Shown here piece by piece: positions 8,132 to 17,269 of a DNA stretch of 64,000 bases. Under the pieces are notes generated by a model. That model worked only from the letters and a program-made list of their open reading frames with translations. It was not told the origin of the DNA and made no database searches. The DNA comes from Kiritimatiellia bacterium (lineage in GTDB: Bacteria > Verrucomicrobiota > Kiritimatiellia > JAFGHX01): contig JAFGHX010000276.1 in the NCBI GenBank assembly GCA_016929905.1, forward strand, positions 1 through 64,000, read 5' to 3'. The position numbers and the translations under genes were made by a program. Position 1 is the first letter of the stretch. Each line of letters starts with the position of its first letter.

Positions 8132-9594
8132 TGAAGAGACGCCCGCAACGCTGCAAGATCCTCGCCTCGCTCGGCCCGGCCTCGGCCGGGCCCGCGCTCA
8201 TGCGGCAACTGGTCTCGGCCGGCGTGGACGCCTTCCGCATCAACAGCGCACACAGCACGCACGCCGATATCGTGGCGCTCGCGCGCAAGGTGCGGCGGGT
8301 CGCCCACCGCCTGCAGCGGCCGATCTGCGTCATTCAGGACCTGGCAGGCCCGAAGATCCGGTGCGGCACGCTGCCCAACGACCAGATCGAAATCCGGACC
8401 GCCGACCTGGTCACGCTCCAGCCGCGCAAGGAATCGGACACCCCGTCCATTATCCCCGTCGACTGCCCCGCCCTGTTCAAAGACCTGGCCCCGCGCAAGA
8501 CCATTCTGCTCGCCGACGGCACCGTCTGCCTCCGGGTCCAGACCGCCTCCGCCGAGGAAGCGGTCTGCCGCGTGGTTCAGGGCGGCACGCTCCGAAGCCG
8601 GCAGGGCGTGAACCTGCCCGACCTCGAGTTCTCCGGCGGCGCCGTCACACAGGCCGACGAGGCGGCCATCCGGTCGGCGCTGGAGGCGGGCGTCGATTAC
8701 GTCTCCGTCTCCTTCGTGCAGACGCGCCGCGACATTCTGCGCGTGCGCGAGTTGCTCGGCAAAGAGCCCGGCGCGCCCGGCATCATCGCCAAGATCGAGC
8801 GGCCGCAGGCCGTGGACGAGCTGGACGCCATCCTCACCGTCGCCGACGGCATCATGGTCGCGCGCGGCGATCTCGGCATCGAGATGGACATCGCGCGCAT
8901 TCCCGCGATCCAGAAGCGAATCATCCGGCGCGCCAGGGCCAAGGGCCGGTTCGTGATCACCGCCACGCAAATGCTGGAGTCCATGACCCGCGAAACGTAT
9001 CCGACGCGCGCCGAAGCCACCGATGTCGCCAACGCCGTCTGGGACGGCAGCGACGCGCTCATGCTCTCCGGCGAAACCGCCATCGGCCGGCACCCCGTTC
9101 GCGTGGCGCGCATGATGACGCGCATCGTCGCAGAGGCCGAGCGGGAAGAAACCTATCGCGGAGAGGATTTGAAGAAGAACGCGCCGGTCACCGCGCTCGC
9201 CCACGCGGCCGTCGACGCCGCCGTCGACATTCGGGCCCGCGCCATCCTGGTCTTCACCCACAGCGGCGTCACCGCCGCGCGCATGTCCCAGCGACGCCCG
9301 CCATTGCCCGTCTTCGCCGCCGTGCCGACCGAACAGGTCGCCCGCTCGCTCGCCATCCGCTGGGGCGTCGAGCCGTTCGTTCTGCCGCCGCAAAAAGACT
9401 CCGCCGACCAGATCGGCGCCGCCGAGAAGACGCTGCTGGCAAGGAAGTGGTGCAGGAAGGGCGACCGCCTCGTGCTCGTCACCGGCTCCCAGCCCCTGCG
9501 CGGGCTCGACTATACCGTCAAGATCATGCTCGCCGGAAGCACCGATAGCGCGCGCTTCCACGACTCGCTGACCGAAAAGGATCTGCTGCCCTGA
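8131..9594 (+). CDS. pyk: Pyruvate kinase
   Basis: The product has 487 residues, a typical length. It converts phosphoenolpyruvate and ADP to pyruvate and ATP in the cytosol. Recognisable parts in order: KILASLGPAS and DAFRINSAHS at the N-terminus, LAGPKIRCG, a B domain around residues 65-165, IIAKIERPQAVDELD with the catalytic Lys, VARGDLGIEM, and the signature ITATQMLESMTRETYPTRAE followed by DALMLSGETAIG. The ASLGPAS stretch replaces the more usual TxGPAS. The start at 8131 overlaps the stop of top6A, which is an odd operon partner; coupling of a topoisomerase and a glycolytic enzyme is probably accidental genome packing. Confidence 0.92.
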   Translation: MKRRPQRCKILASLGPASAGPALMRQLVSAGVDAFRINSAHSTHADIVALARKVRRVAHRLQRPICVIQDLAGPKIRCGTLPNDQIEIRTADLVTLQPRKESDTPSIIPVDCPALFKDLAPRKTILLADGTVCLRVQTASAEEAVCRVVQGGTLRSRQGVNLPDLEFSGGAVTQADEAAIRSALEAGVDYVSVSFVQTRRDILRVRELLGKEPGAPGIIAKIERPQAVDELDAILTVADGIMVARGDLGIEMDIARIPAIQKRIIRRARAKGRFVITATQMLESMTRETYPTRAEATDVANAVWDGSDALMLSGETAIGRHPVRVARMMTRIVAEAEREETYRGEDLKKNAPVTALAHAAVDAAVDIRARAILVFTHSGVTAARMSQRRPPLPVFAAVPTEQVARSLAIRWGVEPFVLPPQKDSADQIGAAEKTLLARKWCRKGDRLVLVTGSQPLRGLDYTVKIMLAGSTDSARFHDSLTEKDLLP

Positions 9595-9613
9595 AACGTG
9601 CTCGAAACGGCCC

Positions 9614-10519
9614 TCACGCGATCCGCCGCACCTTCAGGCTCGAGAACCAGCCCAGATGCGTGAGGCTGTCGATCTCCTTCTTCAACTGCTCCGCCAGCAG
9701 CACAACGGCCGAGTCGTCAAGGCCCAGCTTCGTGACGCTGCCGTAGAGTTGATCGAGGTGCGACTCCGGGAAGTCGCTGTAGCCGTAGCCCAGCGCGTGA
9801 CACATCAGTTCCGCCACGCGCGTCGCGTGCACGAGGCATTCCGCCTCCGACGTGTTGGCCGAACCCGTATGGTGGTGCCCGATCACCTCGATGATGTGGT
9901 CGGGGAAATTCCACTCGCTCGCCACCGCCTTGCCCAGTTCCTCGTGCGTGATCCCCATATGCGCCCGCTCCTCGTCCACGAGCAGCGAAGCGTTCCGCTC
10001 GCGCTCGAGCACGGAGTCCTCGAATCCGTCATGGTAGAGGAACTGGTGCTCGATCGAGATGCCGAAATCGTGCAACAGGCCCGCCAGATACGGCTCGATC
10101 CTCGTGCGCTTGAAATACACGCTGTAGATCAGCCTGTTGGCGACCCCAACCGCCATGCTGTGCTTCCAGAGTTCCGCCGAAGAATAGTCGTTCAAGACCT
10201 TGTTGGACTTGAACAAGCCGCACACGACGGCCGACGTCACGATTTCGCGCGAGGCGTCGAATCCGATCCTCACGATCGCGTCGCGTATCGTCGAGACCTT
10301 CGTGGTCTCCCGCGTACTGTAGAACGCCGAGTTCGCCGCCCGTATGATCCGTGCGCTCGAGGACTTGTCCATGGCGCATATCCTGGCCAGGTCATGCGCC
10401 CCCGCGTTCGGATCCCGGCTGGTTTCCATGATCTTGCCGAGAATCGCTGGGATCGTCGACAGATCCTGGTACTCCAGCCCGTTCATCACCTTCACGAGTT
10501 TGTCATGCCAGCTGCTCAT
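9614..10519 (-). CDS. HDOD-domain signalling protein
   Basis: The product has 301 residues and a single HDOD domain covering most of it. Features are the opening YQDLSTIPAILGKIME, the NSAFYS element (LARICAMDKSSSARIIRAANS), AIVRIGFDASREIVTSA, AELWKHSMAVG, the GLLHDFGI motif retaining an HD pair, and HIIEVIGHHHTG. HDOD proteins act in bacterial signalling, often near chemotaxis, c-di-GMP or stress systems, usually without known catalysis. It converges with pyk, leaving a 19-bp gap with no visible terminator. The start is preceded by GAGGCGGTGAG. Confidence 0.85.
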   Translation of the reverse strand: MSSWHDKLVKVMNGLEYQDLSTIPAILGKIMETSRDPNAGAHDLARICAMDKSSSARIIRAANSAFYSTRETTKVSTIRDAIVRIGFDASREIVTSAVVCGLFKSNKVLNDYSSAELWKHSMAVGVANRLIYSVYFKRTRIEPYLAGLLHDFGISIEHQFLYHDGFEDSVLERERNASLLVDEERAHMGITHEELGKAVASEWNFPDHIIEVIGHHHTGSANTSEAECLVHATRVAELMCHALGYGYSDFPESHLDQLYGSVTKLGLDDSAVVLLAEQLKKEIDSLTHLGWFSSLKVRRIA

Positions 10520-11257
10520 AGCTCACCGCCTCGGAGAGTTTATGTTGTCTGCCTCACCACTGCACCTCCCTACAAAGCACAAATCGTGCCAACCTGCCCT
10601 GCTCAACCACCGCGCACGCCCACCCGCCGCGACGCAAGCGCTGCCTTTTCGCCTGCCCTGCGCATCGGCTCCGTCTTCCTTCATCCCGTCTACCGATGGA
10701 TTTCCCGCATTCCTCCGCGCCCATGCCCGTGCCGGCCCCCGCCGGCGCGACCTGCTCCATCGTCCAGAAGAATGTTTTGTCACCCCCTTCTCCTTTCTCA
10801 ATGCTGAGAATCTGGAGAATTTCGATTTTCGCATACTTGCAAAATAATCCCATTAACGTCGTGTTTTGTCGTTTTGCGCTACTTTTTTACAACCGAAAAT
10901 CGGAGAGATCGGAGGGGGTCGGAGATGATATCGAAGGTTCGGAGTGCAACGAAGACCGAGCGAGTTTCCAGCGGATGAATGGGCGGCAGCGGATACGATT
11001 TGGAATAGCCTCTGCATCCGTTGCGGTTCATTCATCCGGAACAGAGGTCCCCGGCTCCGGCAGGCAGGGCCAGGCCGGTGTGAGACGAAGCCGGTGCGCG
11101 AGGCAACGCCGCGCGGCTCGCGAACGGGGCGGCCGCCGATCGGTCGCATACAGTTGGGAGGGCCGGCCGCATCGGATGCGCGCGCCGGTCAAGAACGGTG
11201 GACTTCGGCCGAGCGTTGTGGTAACATTCCGCGTCGTTGTATCGAGACGAGGGTGCA
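10520..11257. other. 738-bp non-coding gap with a long imperfect hairpin
   Basis: No convincing gene is seen. The first 270 bp are pyrimidine-rich. AT content rises around 10795-10910, which includes a small hairpin TTCTCA-ATGC-TGAGAA (10795-10810). An inverted repeat with arms 10972-10994 and 11016-11038 pairs at 19 of 23 positions around a 21-nt loop. The gap separates divergent genes (HDOD and receiver-kinase), so it should hold both promoters, but I cannot assign them. Confidence 0.6.
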
Positions 11258-12655
11258 ATGGGCAAGAAGGTCAAGCAGACGACGCGACAGTTGAAGCGGC
11301 ACAATGTGTTGGTCGTGGACGATGACAACGTGATTCTGACGATGGTGGAGAGGCTCCTGTCGTGCGTCCCCCACAACCTGATCCTGACCGCTTCCCCCCA
11401 GGAGGCCCTGGAGATTCTCAAGACGACGGAAATCGCCGTCCTGCTGTGCGACATGGCCATGCCCCAACTGGACGGCACGGTGGTGTTGAGCGAGGCCAGG
11501 AAGCTGCGGCCGGACATCGTCTCGATTCTGGTTTCGGGCAAGGCGGACAGGGATTCCACGATCCGCGCGATCAACGAGGGCGGGATCTGGAAATTCATTC
11601 TGAAGCCCTGGCAGCCGGAGGAACTGATCCGGACGGTTGAAGAAGCGCTGCAACGCTACGAAAACCTGTGCTGGCAGAAGCAGAAGCTGGAGGATCTGGC
11701 GAAGAGCATGGAGGCCACGATCAAGCGCAAGACGGAGGTAACGGCCCGCAAGCGTGGTGCGGCGGCGCACGGCCGGCCGGAGGCGTACGCGAAGGCGCAT
11801 GTTGTTGTGCAGAAGCGAAGAATCACGCCGCGCATCGTGCACCGGCGGAAGGACTCCGGCGCGTCTCTCGGCAAGCGCTACCGGATTCTGGAACTGATCG
11901 ACGAGGGCGGCATGGGCACCGTCTACAAGGCCCAGGACACCTTGCTGGGCATCCCGGTGGCGGTGAAGGTCCTCTCCCCGTCGTACACGAGCGTCAATGC
12001 CAACGTGCGCGCGCTGAAGGAAGAAGCGCGCATCGCCATGCAACTCTCGCACCGCCACATCGTGCGGCTGCACAACCTGCAGATCACGGGGGGCTCCTAC
12101 TTCCTCGTGATGGAGTTCGTGGAAGGGTGCACGTTCCGGCAGATCCTGCACGAGAACGACAAGTTGCCGCTGAACATCGTGTTGCAGGTCGTGGACATCT
12201 GCGCCGACGCGCTGGACTACGCGCACCGGCACGATGTCCTGCACCGGGACCTGAAACCGGAGAACATCATGCTGGCTTCCGACGGCGTGCTCAAGATCAT
12301 CGACTTCGGGCTGGCCTGCCTGATGAGCGCGGAGGAAGGCCCGGAACTCATCGCGGGCACGCCGATCTACATGAGCCCCGAACAGATCCGGGGCGAACTC
12401 ATGGATCAACGAACGGACATCTACTCGCTTGGCGCCATTGCCTACGAGTTGCTGAGCGGATATCCGCCCTTCCCCGCGGATGCGACGGCGGAGGAGATCC
12501 TGAGTCTCGGCCCGCCGGACCTGCCGGATATCCCCGATACCGTGCGCGAGGTGATCCAGCGCGCACTCAGCGCGAACCGCGAGGACAGATGGCCGTCGGC
12601 AGGCAGCCTGTCCAGGGCGCTGTCGCAGGCGAGTGCATGCCTGATGACCACCTGA
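11258..12655 (+). CDS. Receiver domain fused to a Ser/Thr protein kinase
   Basis: The product has 465 residues. I chose the ATG at 11258, seven codons inside a longer frame, because GAGGG precedes it. Residues 14-125 form a complete CheY-like receiver: acidic pocket VVDDD (19-23), phosphoacceptor Asp in LLCDMAMP (65), Ser in LVSGKAD (93) and Lys in FILKPW (116). After a basic linker of about 70 residues, possibly coiled coil, comes a Hanks-type kinase (207-460): EGGMGTVYKA, VAVKVLS with Lys237, HRDLKPEN with Asp331, IDFG with Asp349, and GTPIYMSPEQ. All catalytic residues are present, so a histidine-kinase phosphorelay could control Ser/Thr phosphorylation within one soluble protein. A HAD phosphatase gene follows 12 nt downstream. 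Confidence 0.88.
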   Translation: MGKKVKQTTRQLKRHNVLVVDDDNVILTMVERLLSCVPHNLILTASPQEALEILKTTEIAVLLCDMAMPQLDGTVVLSEARKLRPDIVSILVSGKADRDSTIRAINEGGIWKFILKPWQPEELIRTVEEALQRYENLCWQKQKLEDLAKSMEATIKRKTEVTARKRGAAAHGRPEAYAKAHVVVQKRRITPRIVHRRKDSGASLGKRYRILELIDEGGMGTVYKAQDTLLGIPVAVKVLSPSYTSVNANVRALKEEARIAMQLSHRHIVRLHNLQITGGSYFLVMEFVEGCTFRQILHENDKLPLNIVLQVVDICADALDYAHRHDVLHRDLKPENIMLASDGVLKIIDFGLACLMSAEEGPELIAGTPIYMSPEQIRGELMDQRTDIYSLGAIAYELLSGYPPFPADATAEEILSLGPPDLPDIPDTVREVIQRALSANREDRWPSAGSLSRALSQASACLMTT

Positions 12656-12667
12656 CAACCACAGAAG

Positions 12668-13687
12668 ATGCCAAGACTACGGCTTATCGCTTTGGACCTG
12701 GACGGCACACTGGTTGGCGGAACCAACGAGCACGCGCACTACCTTTCTCTGCGAGAGACCCTCAACAGGCTGCGGCGCGAACAGGGCCTGTTGTGGGTCA
12801 TCTGCAGCGGGCGGCGCATGCGGAGCTTTCTGAGCGTGTGGCGGCCGATGATGGACATCGGGCTGGGGCCGGACTATCTCATTCTCAAGGGCGCCTACAT
12901 TTACCGGGCAACCCCGCGCGGGTACAGCCCGCACTGGCGGTGGAACATGCGGATCCGCCGCGTCCTCCGGGCCAACCGCCGGCTCATTGCGCGCGCGTTG
13001 CCGCGCTGGAACAAGATGGCGAAATCCATGTTTCCCGGCATACGCACGTTTACCTTGCGCGCGGACTACATGCGCCTGCACGTGGCGGACGCCAAGATCG
13101 CCCCCCAGGTGGCCGAACTCATGCGGCGGACGGCAAGACCGTACCGCGACCTGCTGGTCTTCCACTACGGGCACGAGGTGCAGTTGGTGACGGTCCCGTA
13201 CACCAAGGGGCTGGCGGTATTCGAGCTGGCCCGGCATCTCTGCGTCACAGCAGACGAAGTGCTCGCCATCGGCGACGGCTACAACGACATCAGCATGATG
13301 GAACAGGCGACAGCCCGATTCACCGGCTGCCCGGCCAACGCCGAGTTGGAGGTCATGCGGGCCGTGTCCGAACGCGGGGGCCACATCGCCGCCGAACGCG
13401 GCGTGGCCGGCGTGCTCGACGTCATAAGCGCCCATCAGCACGGCACCGTTCGAAGCGAGGTGCCGCCCGGACGGGCGGCCTCGGCCGCCGACTCGCCGCG
13501 CGGCATACGCCGACGCCCGCCTCAGCCGCGGCGCTCACGCCTCTCGCGGGAAGCATGGGTGGTACTCGCCTGCGCCTTCACCCTCATTCTCGTGCTGGCG
13601 CAGTTCGGCATGATCCCAGGCGGCCGGCTGATCGTGCGCCCCTTCCACCTGCTCATCAGCCTGCTCGCGAAACTCCTGCCCGGCTAG
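12668..13687 (+). CDS. HAD-superfamily phosphatase with C-terminal membrane anchor
   Basis: The product has 339 residues. The first 255 form a Cof/sucrose-phosphatase-like HAD hydrolase: motif I ALDLDGTLVGG with nucleophile Asp9, motif II VICSGRR, a cap domain around 80-185, and motif IV AIGDGYNDISMMEQ. A basic, proline-rich linker then leads to one membrane segment (about 293-315) ending in a short tail, so the enzyme is probably held on the inner face of the membrane. The tail anchor is unusual for this subfamily. It is 12 nt downstream of the receiver-kinase gene and likely cotranscribed; a shared phosphosignalling role is possible but not shown, and a sugar-phosphate substrate is equally plausible. 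Confidence 0.8.
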   Translation: MPRLRLIALDLDGTLVGGTNEHAHYLSLRETLNRLRREQGLLWVICSGRRMRSFLSVWRPMMDIGLGPDYLILKGAYIYRATPRGYSPHWRWNMRIRRVLRANRRLIARALPRWNKMAKSMFPGIRTFTLRADYMRLHVADAKIAPQVAELMRRTARPYRDLLVFHYGHEVQLVTVPYTKGLAVFELARHLCVTADEVLAIGDGYNDISMMEQATARFTGCPANAELEVMRAVSERGGHIAAERGVAGVLDVISAHQHGTVRSEVPPGRAASAADSPRGIRRRPPQPRRSRLSREAWVVLACAFTLILVLAQFGMIPGGRLIVRPFHLLISLLAKLLPG

Positions 13688-13728
13688 TGTCGTGTCCCGA
13701 AAATAGCTGAACACGGATTGCGCCAATA

Positions 13729-14484
13729 CTAGAATTCGTACGCAATCTTGGCGCCGCCCACGCCGTCCGGGCTGACATCCGTCAGCCCGCCGCCGCCCGC
13801 CAGGCTCAACGTCAACCCGCGTACGCCGCAGAGACTCTTGTAGGTCAGCCCCACGGCCGCGATGGCCGGGCTCTCCCCGTCAAATTCCTGGTCCGTGCCT
13901 TGCGCCTCCACCGTCAGCCAGAGCCGCGGATTCACCTCGTAAATCACGCCGATCCCGTAGGACGCAATGTCGTCCTCGTCCGGAACAATCTTGTACTGCC
14001 CGTCAAACACAACACCCGTGTCCGGCTCCAGCATGATCTGAAAAGCGAGCCCGAACGCCACGCCCGCGTCACCCGCGCCAAGCCGTTTGTCCTCGTCTCC
14101 CGTCGGAAGGCTCACTTCAATGCTCGTTACAATCGAGCAGTTGTTCTCCGCCCCGTCGTCCGCCAGAAGGAGGACGCCGACCGTCGCGTCGCCGATACCC
14201 TGTTCGTCGTCATACTCATCCGAATCCGTGTTGACGAACAGGTAGGGAATCGTCGCATACGCCGTCATTCGGTCAAAAAGACCGTAGCGGAAATAGGGCC
14301 CCATCGACACCACCTCCGCATCGTCAACGTAGAGCGAGTCGATGTTCGTCATCTTCAGCCCGACTTCCTTGCCCTCCAGCTCCACAATCTCGTCGTCCTT
14401 GACGAAAAGGGTCCGGGACGGGGCGGCGTACCCGACCGACGCAGCCAACACGACTCCCAAGCCGACAAGCAACAACCGTTTCAT
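13729..14484 (-). CDS. Exported beta-strand-rich protein, likely outer-membrane
   Basis: The product has 251 residues from the ATG at 14484, which has an excellent AAGGAGG Shine-Dalgarno. A signal peptide (MKRLLLVGLGVVLAASVGYA) is followed by alternating-residue strands such as MTAYATIPYLFVN, ATVGVLLLADD, SIVTSIEVSLPTGDE, VAFGLAFQIML and ASYGIGVIYEV. It ends in GGAKIAYEF, and a C-terminal Phe is typical of outer-membrane beta-barrels. The acidic loops (DTDSDEYDDEQG) fit exposure outside. No specific function can be named. It converges with the HAD gene, with 41 bp between them. Confidence 0.7.
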   Translation of the reverse strand: MKRLLLVGLGVVLAASVGYAAPSRTLFVKDDEIVELEGKEVGLKMTNIDSLYVDDAEVVSMGPYFRYGLFDRMTAYATIPYLFVNTDSDEYDDEQGIGDATVGVLLLADDGAENNCSIVTSIEVSLPTGDEDKRLGAGDAGVAFGLAFQIMLEPDTGVVFDGQYKIVPDEDDIASYGIGVIYEVNPRLWLTVEAQGTDQEFDGESPAIAAVGLTYKSLCGVRGLTLSLAGGGGLTDVSPDGVGGAKIAYEF

Positions 14485-14762
14485 GCGCGCCTCCTTCTCG
14501 ATCAGGCCTACTAACTCCCTGAGAGACATACGACCCATTGGGGTCTTGACTTAAGCGGGAAGCGTCTCATATGTCCAGCGGGATGTCAACCACTATCTGT
14601 GGTCCTCAGAAGAGGGCCAAAACCAACGGCAAAGGCCACGTTTCGGCAAGCTTTCAAGGCCCCGGCGCAAGACAGCGCCCCGATCCACTCCATGCCGTCC
14701 GCCCGCGAACGACGACGTTCGGACGCCGGCACCCCGCAAGCAAGTGTCTGGCAGAATCCCTC

Positions 14763-14804
14763 TTGACAGGCATGCGACTGGATGAAATGATTAATCAATT
14801 GATT
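14763..14804 (+). promoter_or_regulatory. Promoter and overlapping palindromes upstream of gntR-aclBA
   Basis: A perfect TTGACA (14763-14768) is followed, after 17 bp, by AATGAT (14786-14791). Two overlapping perfect palindromes cover the -10 and the expected start: TGATTAATCA (14788-14797) and AATCAATTGATT (14793-14804), followed by a run of T. These are plausible operators for the GntR protein encoded downstream. The start codon is 235 nt further on, so transcripts would carry a long leader that includes the inverted repeat at 14857-14913. Confidence 0.55.
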
Positions 14805-14856
14805 TTTTTACAACAGAACGGAAACGACGAAGTGGATAAGGACGAGGGAGGGAGCC

Positions 14857-14913
14857 AACGTTCAACATTCAACGTTCAACGTGGGTGGAGGTTGGACGTT
14901 GAACGTTGAGCGT
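14857..14913. repeat. Inverted repeat with 7-bp unit arms (ACGTTCA type)
   Basis: The left arm (14857-14882) is built of tandem ACGTTCA/ACATTCA heptamers. The right arm (14893-14913) carries the complement, ACGTTGAACGTTGAGCGT, with a short G-rich loop. The transcript from the upstream promoter would fold here, in the leader of the GntR gene. Confidence 0.75.
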
Positions 14914-15025
14914 CGGAGGTTGGGCCCAAGAACGGGAGCCTAACATCTGCCTGAACCGTACCGCTGACAGCCGATGGGAAGCGTCTGTCAGCGTCCAGAG
15001 GGGCAGCACGGTGGGAGACATAGCG

Positions 15026-15991
15026 ATGTTCGAGGAACTGACGATCCGGCGCGGGAGCGGGAAGGCGCTGTATCTTCAGATCTACGAGCATTTGTCCACG
15101 CGGATTGCGACCCGCCAGCTTTCGCCCGCCACGCAGTTGCCGACAGAGAAACACCTTGCCCAACAGCTCCGAGTCAGCCGCAACACCGTGAGCATGGCGT
15201 ACGCGCGGCTGGAACGCGAGCGGCGAATTGAATCCATTCCGGGGCGCGGCACGTTCGTGACCGGCGAGGACGGCGGGACCACGGTCGAGGGGCACAAGGT
15301 GCGGCTGGAGCGCCTGCTGGACCTGGCGCTGGAAGAGGCGTTCGGCAGCGGGTTCTCGCTGGAGGAGTACGCGAAGGTCGTGGACGCGCAGTTGCGGCGT
15401 CACCGGCGCCGGCTGCGCCAGACCCGGATCTGGTTCATCGAGTGCAACCAGGAGCAGTTGGCCGCGTTCGCGGCCGACATCCGCTCGGAGCTGGATGTGG
15501 AGACGCGGCCCCTGCTCCTGGACGCGCTGCAGGCGCATCCCGAGGAGGTGGCGAGGACGATTGCGGCGACGGACGTTGTGGTCACCTCGGTGTATCACGG
15601 CCCCGAGGTCATGCGTCTGCTTCCCCGCCACCGCGTTCACATCGTGGCGCTGGAACCGCGCCTGGATACGCTGATCCAGGTGGCGCACATCCCCTCTTCG
15701 GCCAGGGTCGGGCTGGTGTGCCGCTCGGACCGTTTCGCCCAGGACGCCGCCGCCACGTTGCGCGAGGCCAAGATCGACCTGCCGGGGCTGAACGTCATCC
15801 GTACCGCCGATGCCGCGGAACTGAAGCAGGCCTTGAAAGACCTCTCGGTGGCCATCGTCTCCCCGGGCCGCCGGCAGGAAGTCGAACAGGCCGCCCCCGC
15901 CGGGCTTTCGGTCATCGAGTTTGTCTACCGGCCGCACACCGGTTCGCTCAATCTGATTCGAACGCTCCTTGTCGAGAAACAGAAAGGCTGA
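15026..15991 (+). CDS. GntR-family transcriptional regulator
   Basis: The product has 321 residues from the ATG at 15026, after GTGGGAGA. Residues 1-75 form a GntR winged helix: ALYLQIYEHLSTRIATRQLSP, QLPTEKHLAQQLRVSRNTVS and SIPGRGTFVTGED. The C-terminal 240 residues are not a clear UTRA, FCD or aminotransferase domain; their alternating strands and helices (VVVTSVYHGPEVMRLLP, SARVGLVCRSDRFAQDA) look more like a periplasmic-binding-like effector domain. The gene lies 36 nt upstream of aclB on the same strand, so it very likely controls citrate lyase and possibly itself, through the palindromes at 14788-14804. The effector is unknown; citrate or an acetyl-CoA-related metabolite would be the obvious guess. 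Confidence 0.82.
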   Translation: MFEELTIRRGSGKALYLQIYEHLSTRIATRQLSPATQLPTEKHLAQQLRVSRNTVSMAYARLERERRIESIPGRGTFVTGEDGGTTVEGHKVRLERLLDLALEEAFGSGFSLEEYAKVVDAQLRRHRRRLRQTRIWFIECNQEQLAAFAADIRSELDVETRPLLLDALQAHPEEVARTIAATDVVVTSVYHGPEVMRLLPRHRVHIVALEPRLDTLIQVAHIPSSARVGLVCRSDRFAQDAAATLREAKIDLPGLNVIRTADAAELKQALKDLSVAIVSPGRRQEVEQAAPAGLSVIEFVYRPHTGSLNLIRTLLVEKQKG

Positions 15992-16027
15992 CGCGCGGGT
16001 CGTCCGACCTGCCGCGAGGAGGTGCGC

Positions 16028-17269
16028 ATGAGCAGGCGAGTCGCGGAACTCACATTCCTGGAGCAACTGGCGGCACGGTTCAACCTGCCCGCGCCCGACT
16101 ATCTTGCCGAGCCGGTCAAGCAGAGCGAACTGCGGCGCAAGCTGGAGAAATGGAAGACCGGCATCGTGAAGCCGGACGTGCTCAGCGGCAAGCGGGGCAA
16201 GGCGGGCACGATTCGGGAGGTAACGGATCCGCAGCGCGCGATGCGACTGCTGAAGCAGCTTGCCGCCACGGAGGTATCGGCCCAACAGCCGCGCGGGGCC
16301 TACATCGTGCAGGCGGTCCCGGCGGACTTCGAGATCTTCACGGCCATCACCTACAACTCCGCCTCGCTGTCGCCCTCTTTCACGGTTTCGCTCAAGGGCG
16401 GAATGGATATCGAATCCGTCCCCGAGGAGGAGAAGGCGACGGTCGCCGTCAACGTCTTTCAGGGATTGAATGCGTATCAGGCCTCCGAAGCCCTGAGCAA
16501 ACTCGGGCTGGACGGCAAGCTGAACTCGCGCCTCTCGCTGTGCTTCGTGAATCTGTGGGACATGTTCATTTCCACCGGCATGCGCACGTGCGAGATCAAC
16601 CCGTGGCGCGTGACCAAGGCCGGCGATATCTGGGCGTGCGACTTCAAGGCGACGTTCGATGAGAACAACTTCAAGACGCACGATCTGGGGCTCGACTGGC
16701 CGGAGTATCCGACGGCCAAGACCCCGTTCGAGGAGGAAATGGACGCCTGGGATGCGGCCAGTCATCAGGGGCAGGCCCACGTTTCCGATCTGGGCGGCAA
16801 ACGCATCCTCCCGCTCCTTTTCGGCGGAGGCGCCAGCACAATCGTGGTGGAAACGCTCGCGATGCTCGACGGGGACCCGATCTTTCTGTCCGATTTCGGC
16901 GGCAATCCGCCCTACGAGCGGATGAAGAAGACGGCCGCGATCTGCTTCGACCACCATCTTCACCGCTGCGCGTTGCTGCTGATTCTCGGCGGGAAGGCGA
17001 ACAACACGCTGATCGACGTGACCTTCTCGGCGATCGGCGACGCCCTGCAGGAGTGCGTCGACGAGAAGGGGCCGGTATCGGTGCCCGTCGTCATCGGCCG
17101 CGGCGGCCCGCACCTGGTTCAGGGGTTTGCCGCCATCAAGAAGACCCTGGAGAATCTCCGCTTGCCCTATGTGATCTTCGGGCCGGATACACCCATCACC
17201 CTGGTTGCCGAGTATGCCGCGCGACTCGCGGCCAGCAGCGAGAAACTGCGGGGAGGACATCGCAAATGA
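16028..17269 (+). CDS. aclB: ATP-citrate lyase, ATP-grasp/citrate-binding subunit
   Basis: The product has 413 residues. I use the ATG at 16028, five bases after GAGGAGG, rather than the GTG two codons earlier. It corresponds to the N-terminal third of animal ACLY and to the small subunit of the two-subunit bacterial enzyme. Marks: GIVKPDVLSGKRGKAG (nucleotide-binding strand), TCEINPWRVTKAGDIWACDF (ATP-grasp metal site), LFGGGASTIVVETL, GGKANNTLIDVTFSAI and VVIGRGGPHLVQGF in the citrate-binding part. With the large subunit it converts citrate, CoA and ATP to acetyl-CoA and oxaloacetate in the cytosol. It overlaps aclA by four bases (ATGA), which implies coupled synthesis. Confidence 0.85.
   Translation: MSRRVAELTFLEQLAARFNLPAPDYLAEPVKQSELRRKLEKWKTGIVKPDVLSGKRGKAGTIREVTDPQRAMRLLKQLAATEVSAQQPRGAYIVQAVPADFEIFTAITYNSASLSPSFTVSLKGGMDIESVPEEEKATVAVNVFQGLNAYQASEALSKLGLDGKLNSRLSLCFVNLWDMFISTGMRTCEINPWRVTKAGDIWACDFKATFDENNFKTHDLGLDWPEYPTAKTPFEEEMDAWDAASHQGQAHVSDLGGKRILPLLFGGGASTIVVETLAMLDGDPIFLSDFGGNPPYERMKKTAAICFDHHLHRCALLLILGGKANNTLIDVTFSAIGDALQECVDEKGPVSVPVVIGRGGPHLVQGFAAIKKTLENLRLPYVIFGPDTPITLVAEYAARLAASSEKLRGGHRK

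Noticed and set aside
9595..9613. A terminator between pyk and the HDOD gene
   Set aside because: The 19-bp gap shows no stem or T-run.
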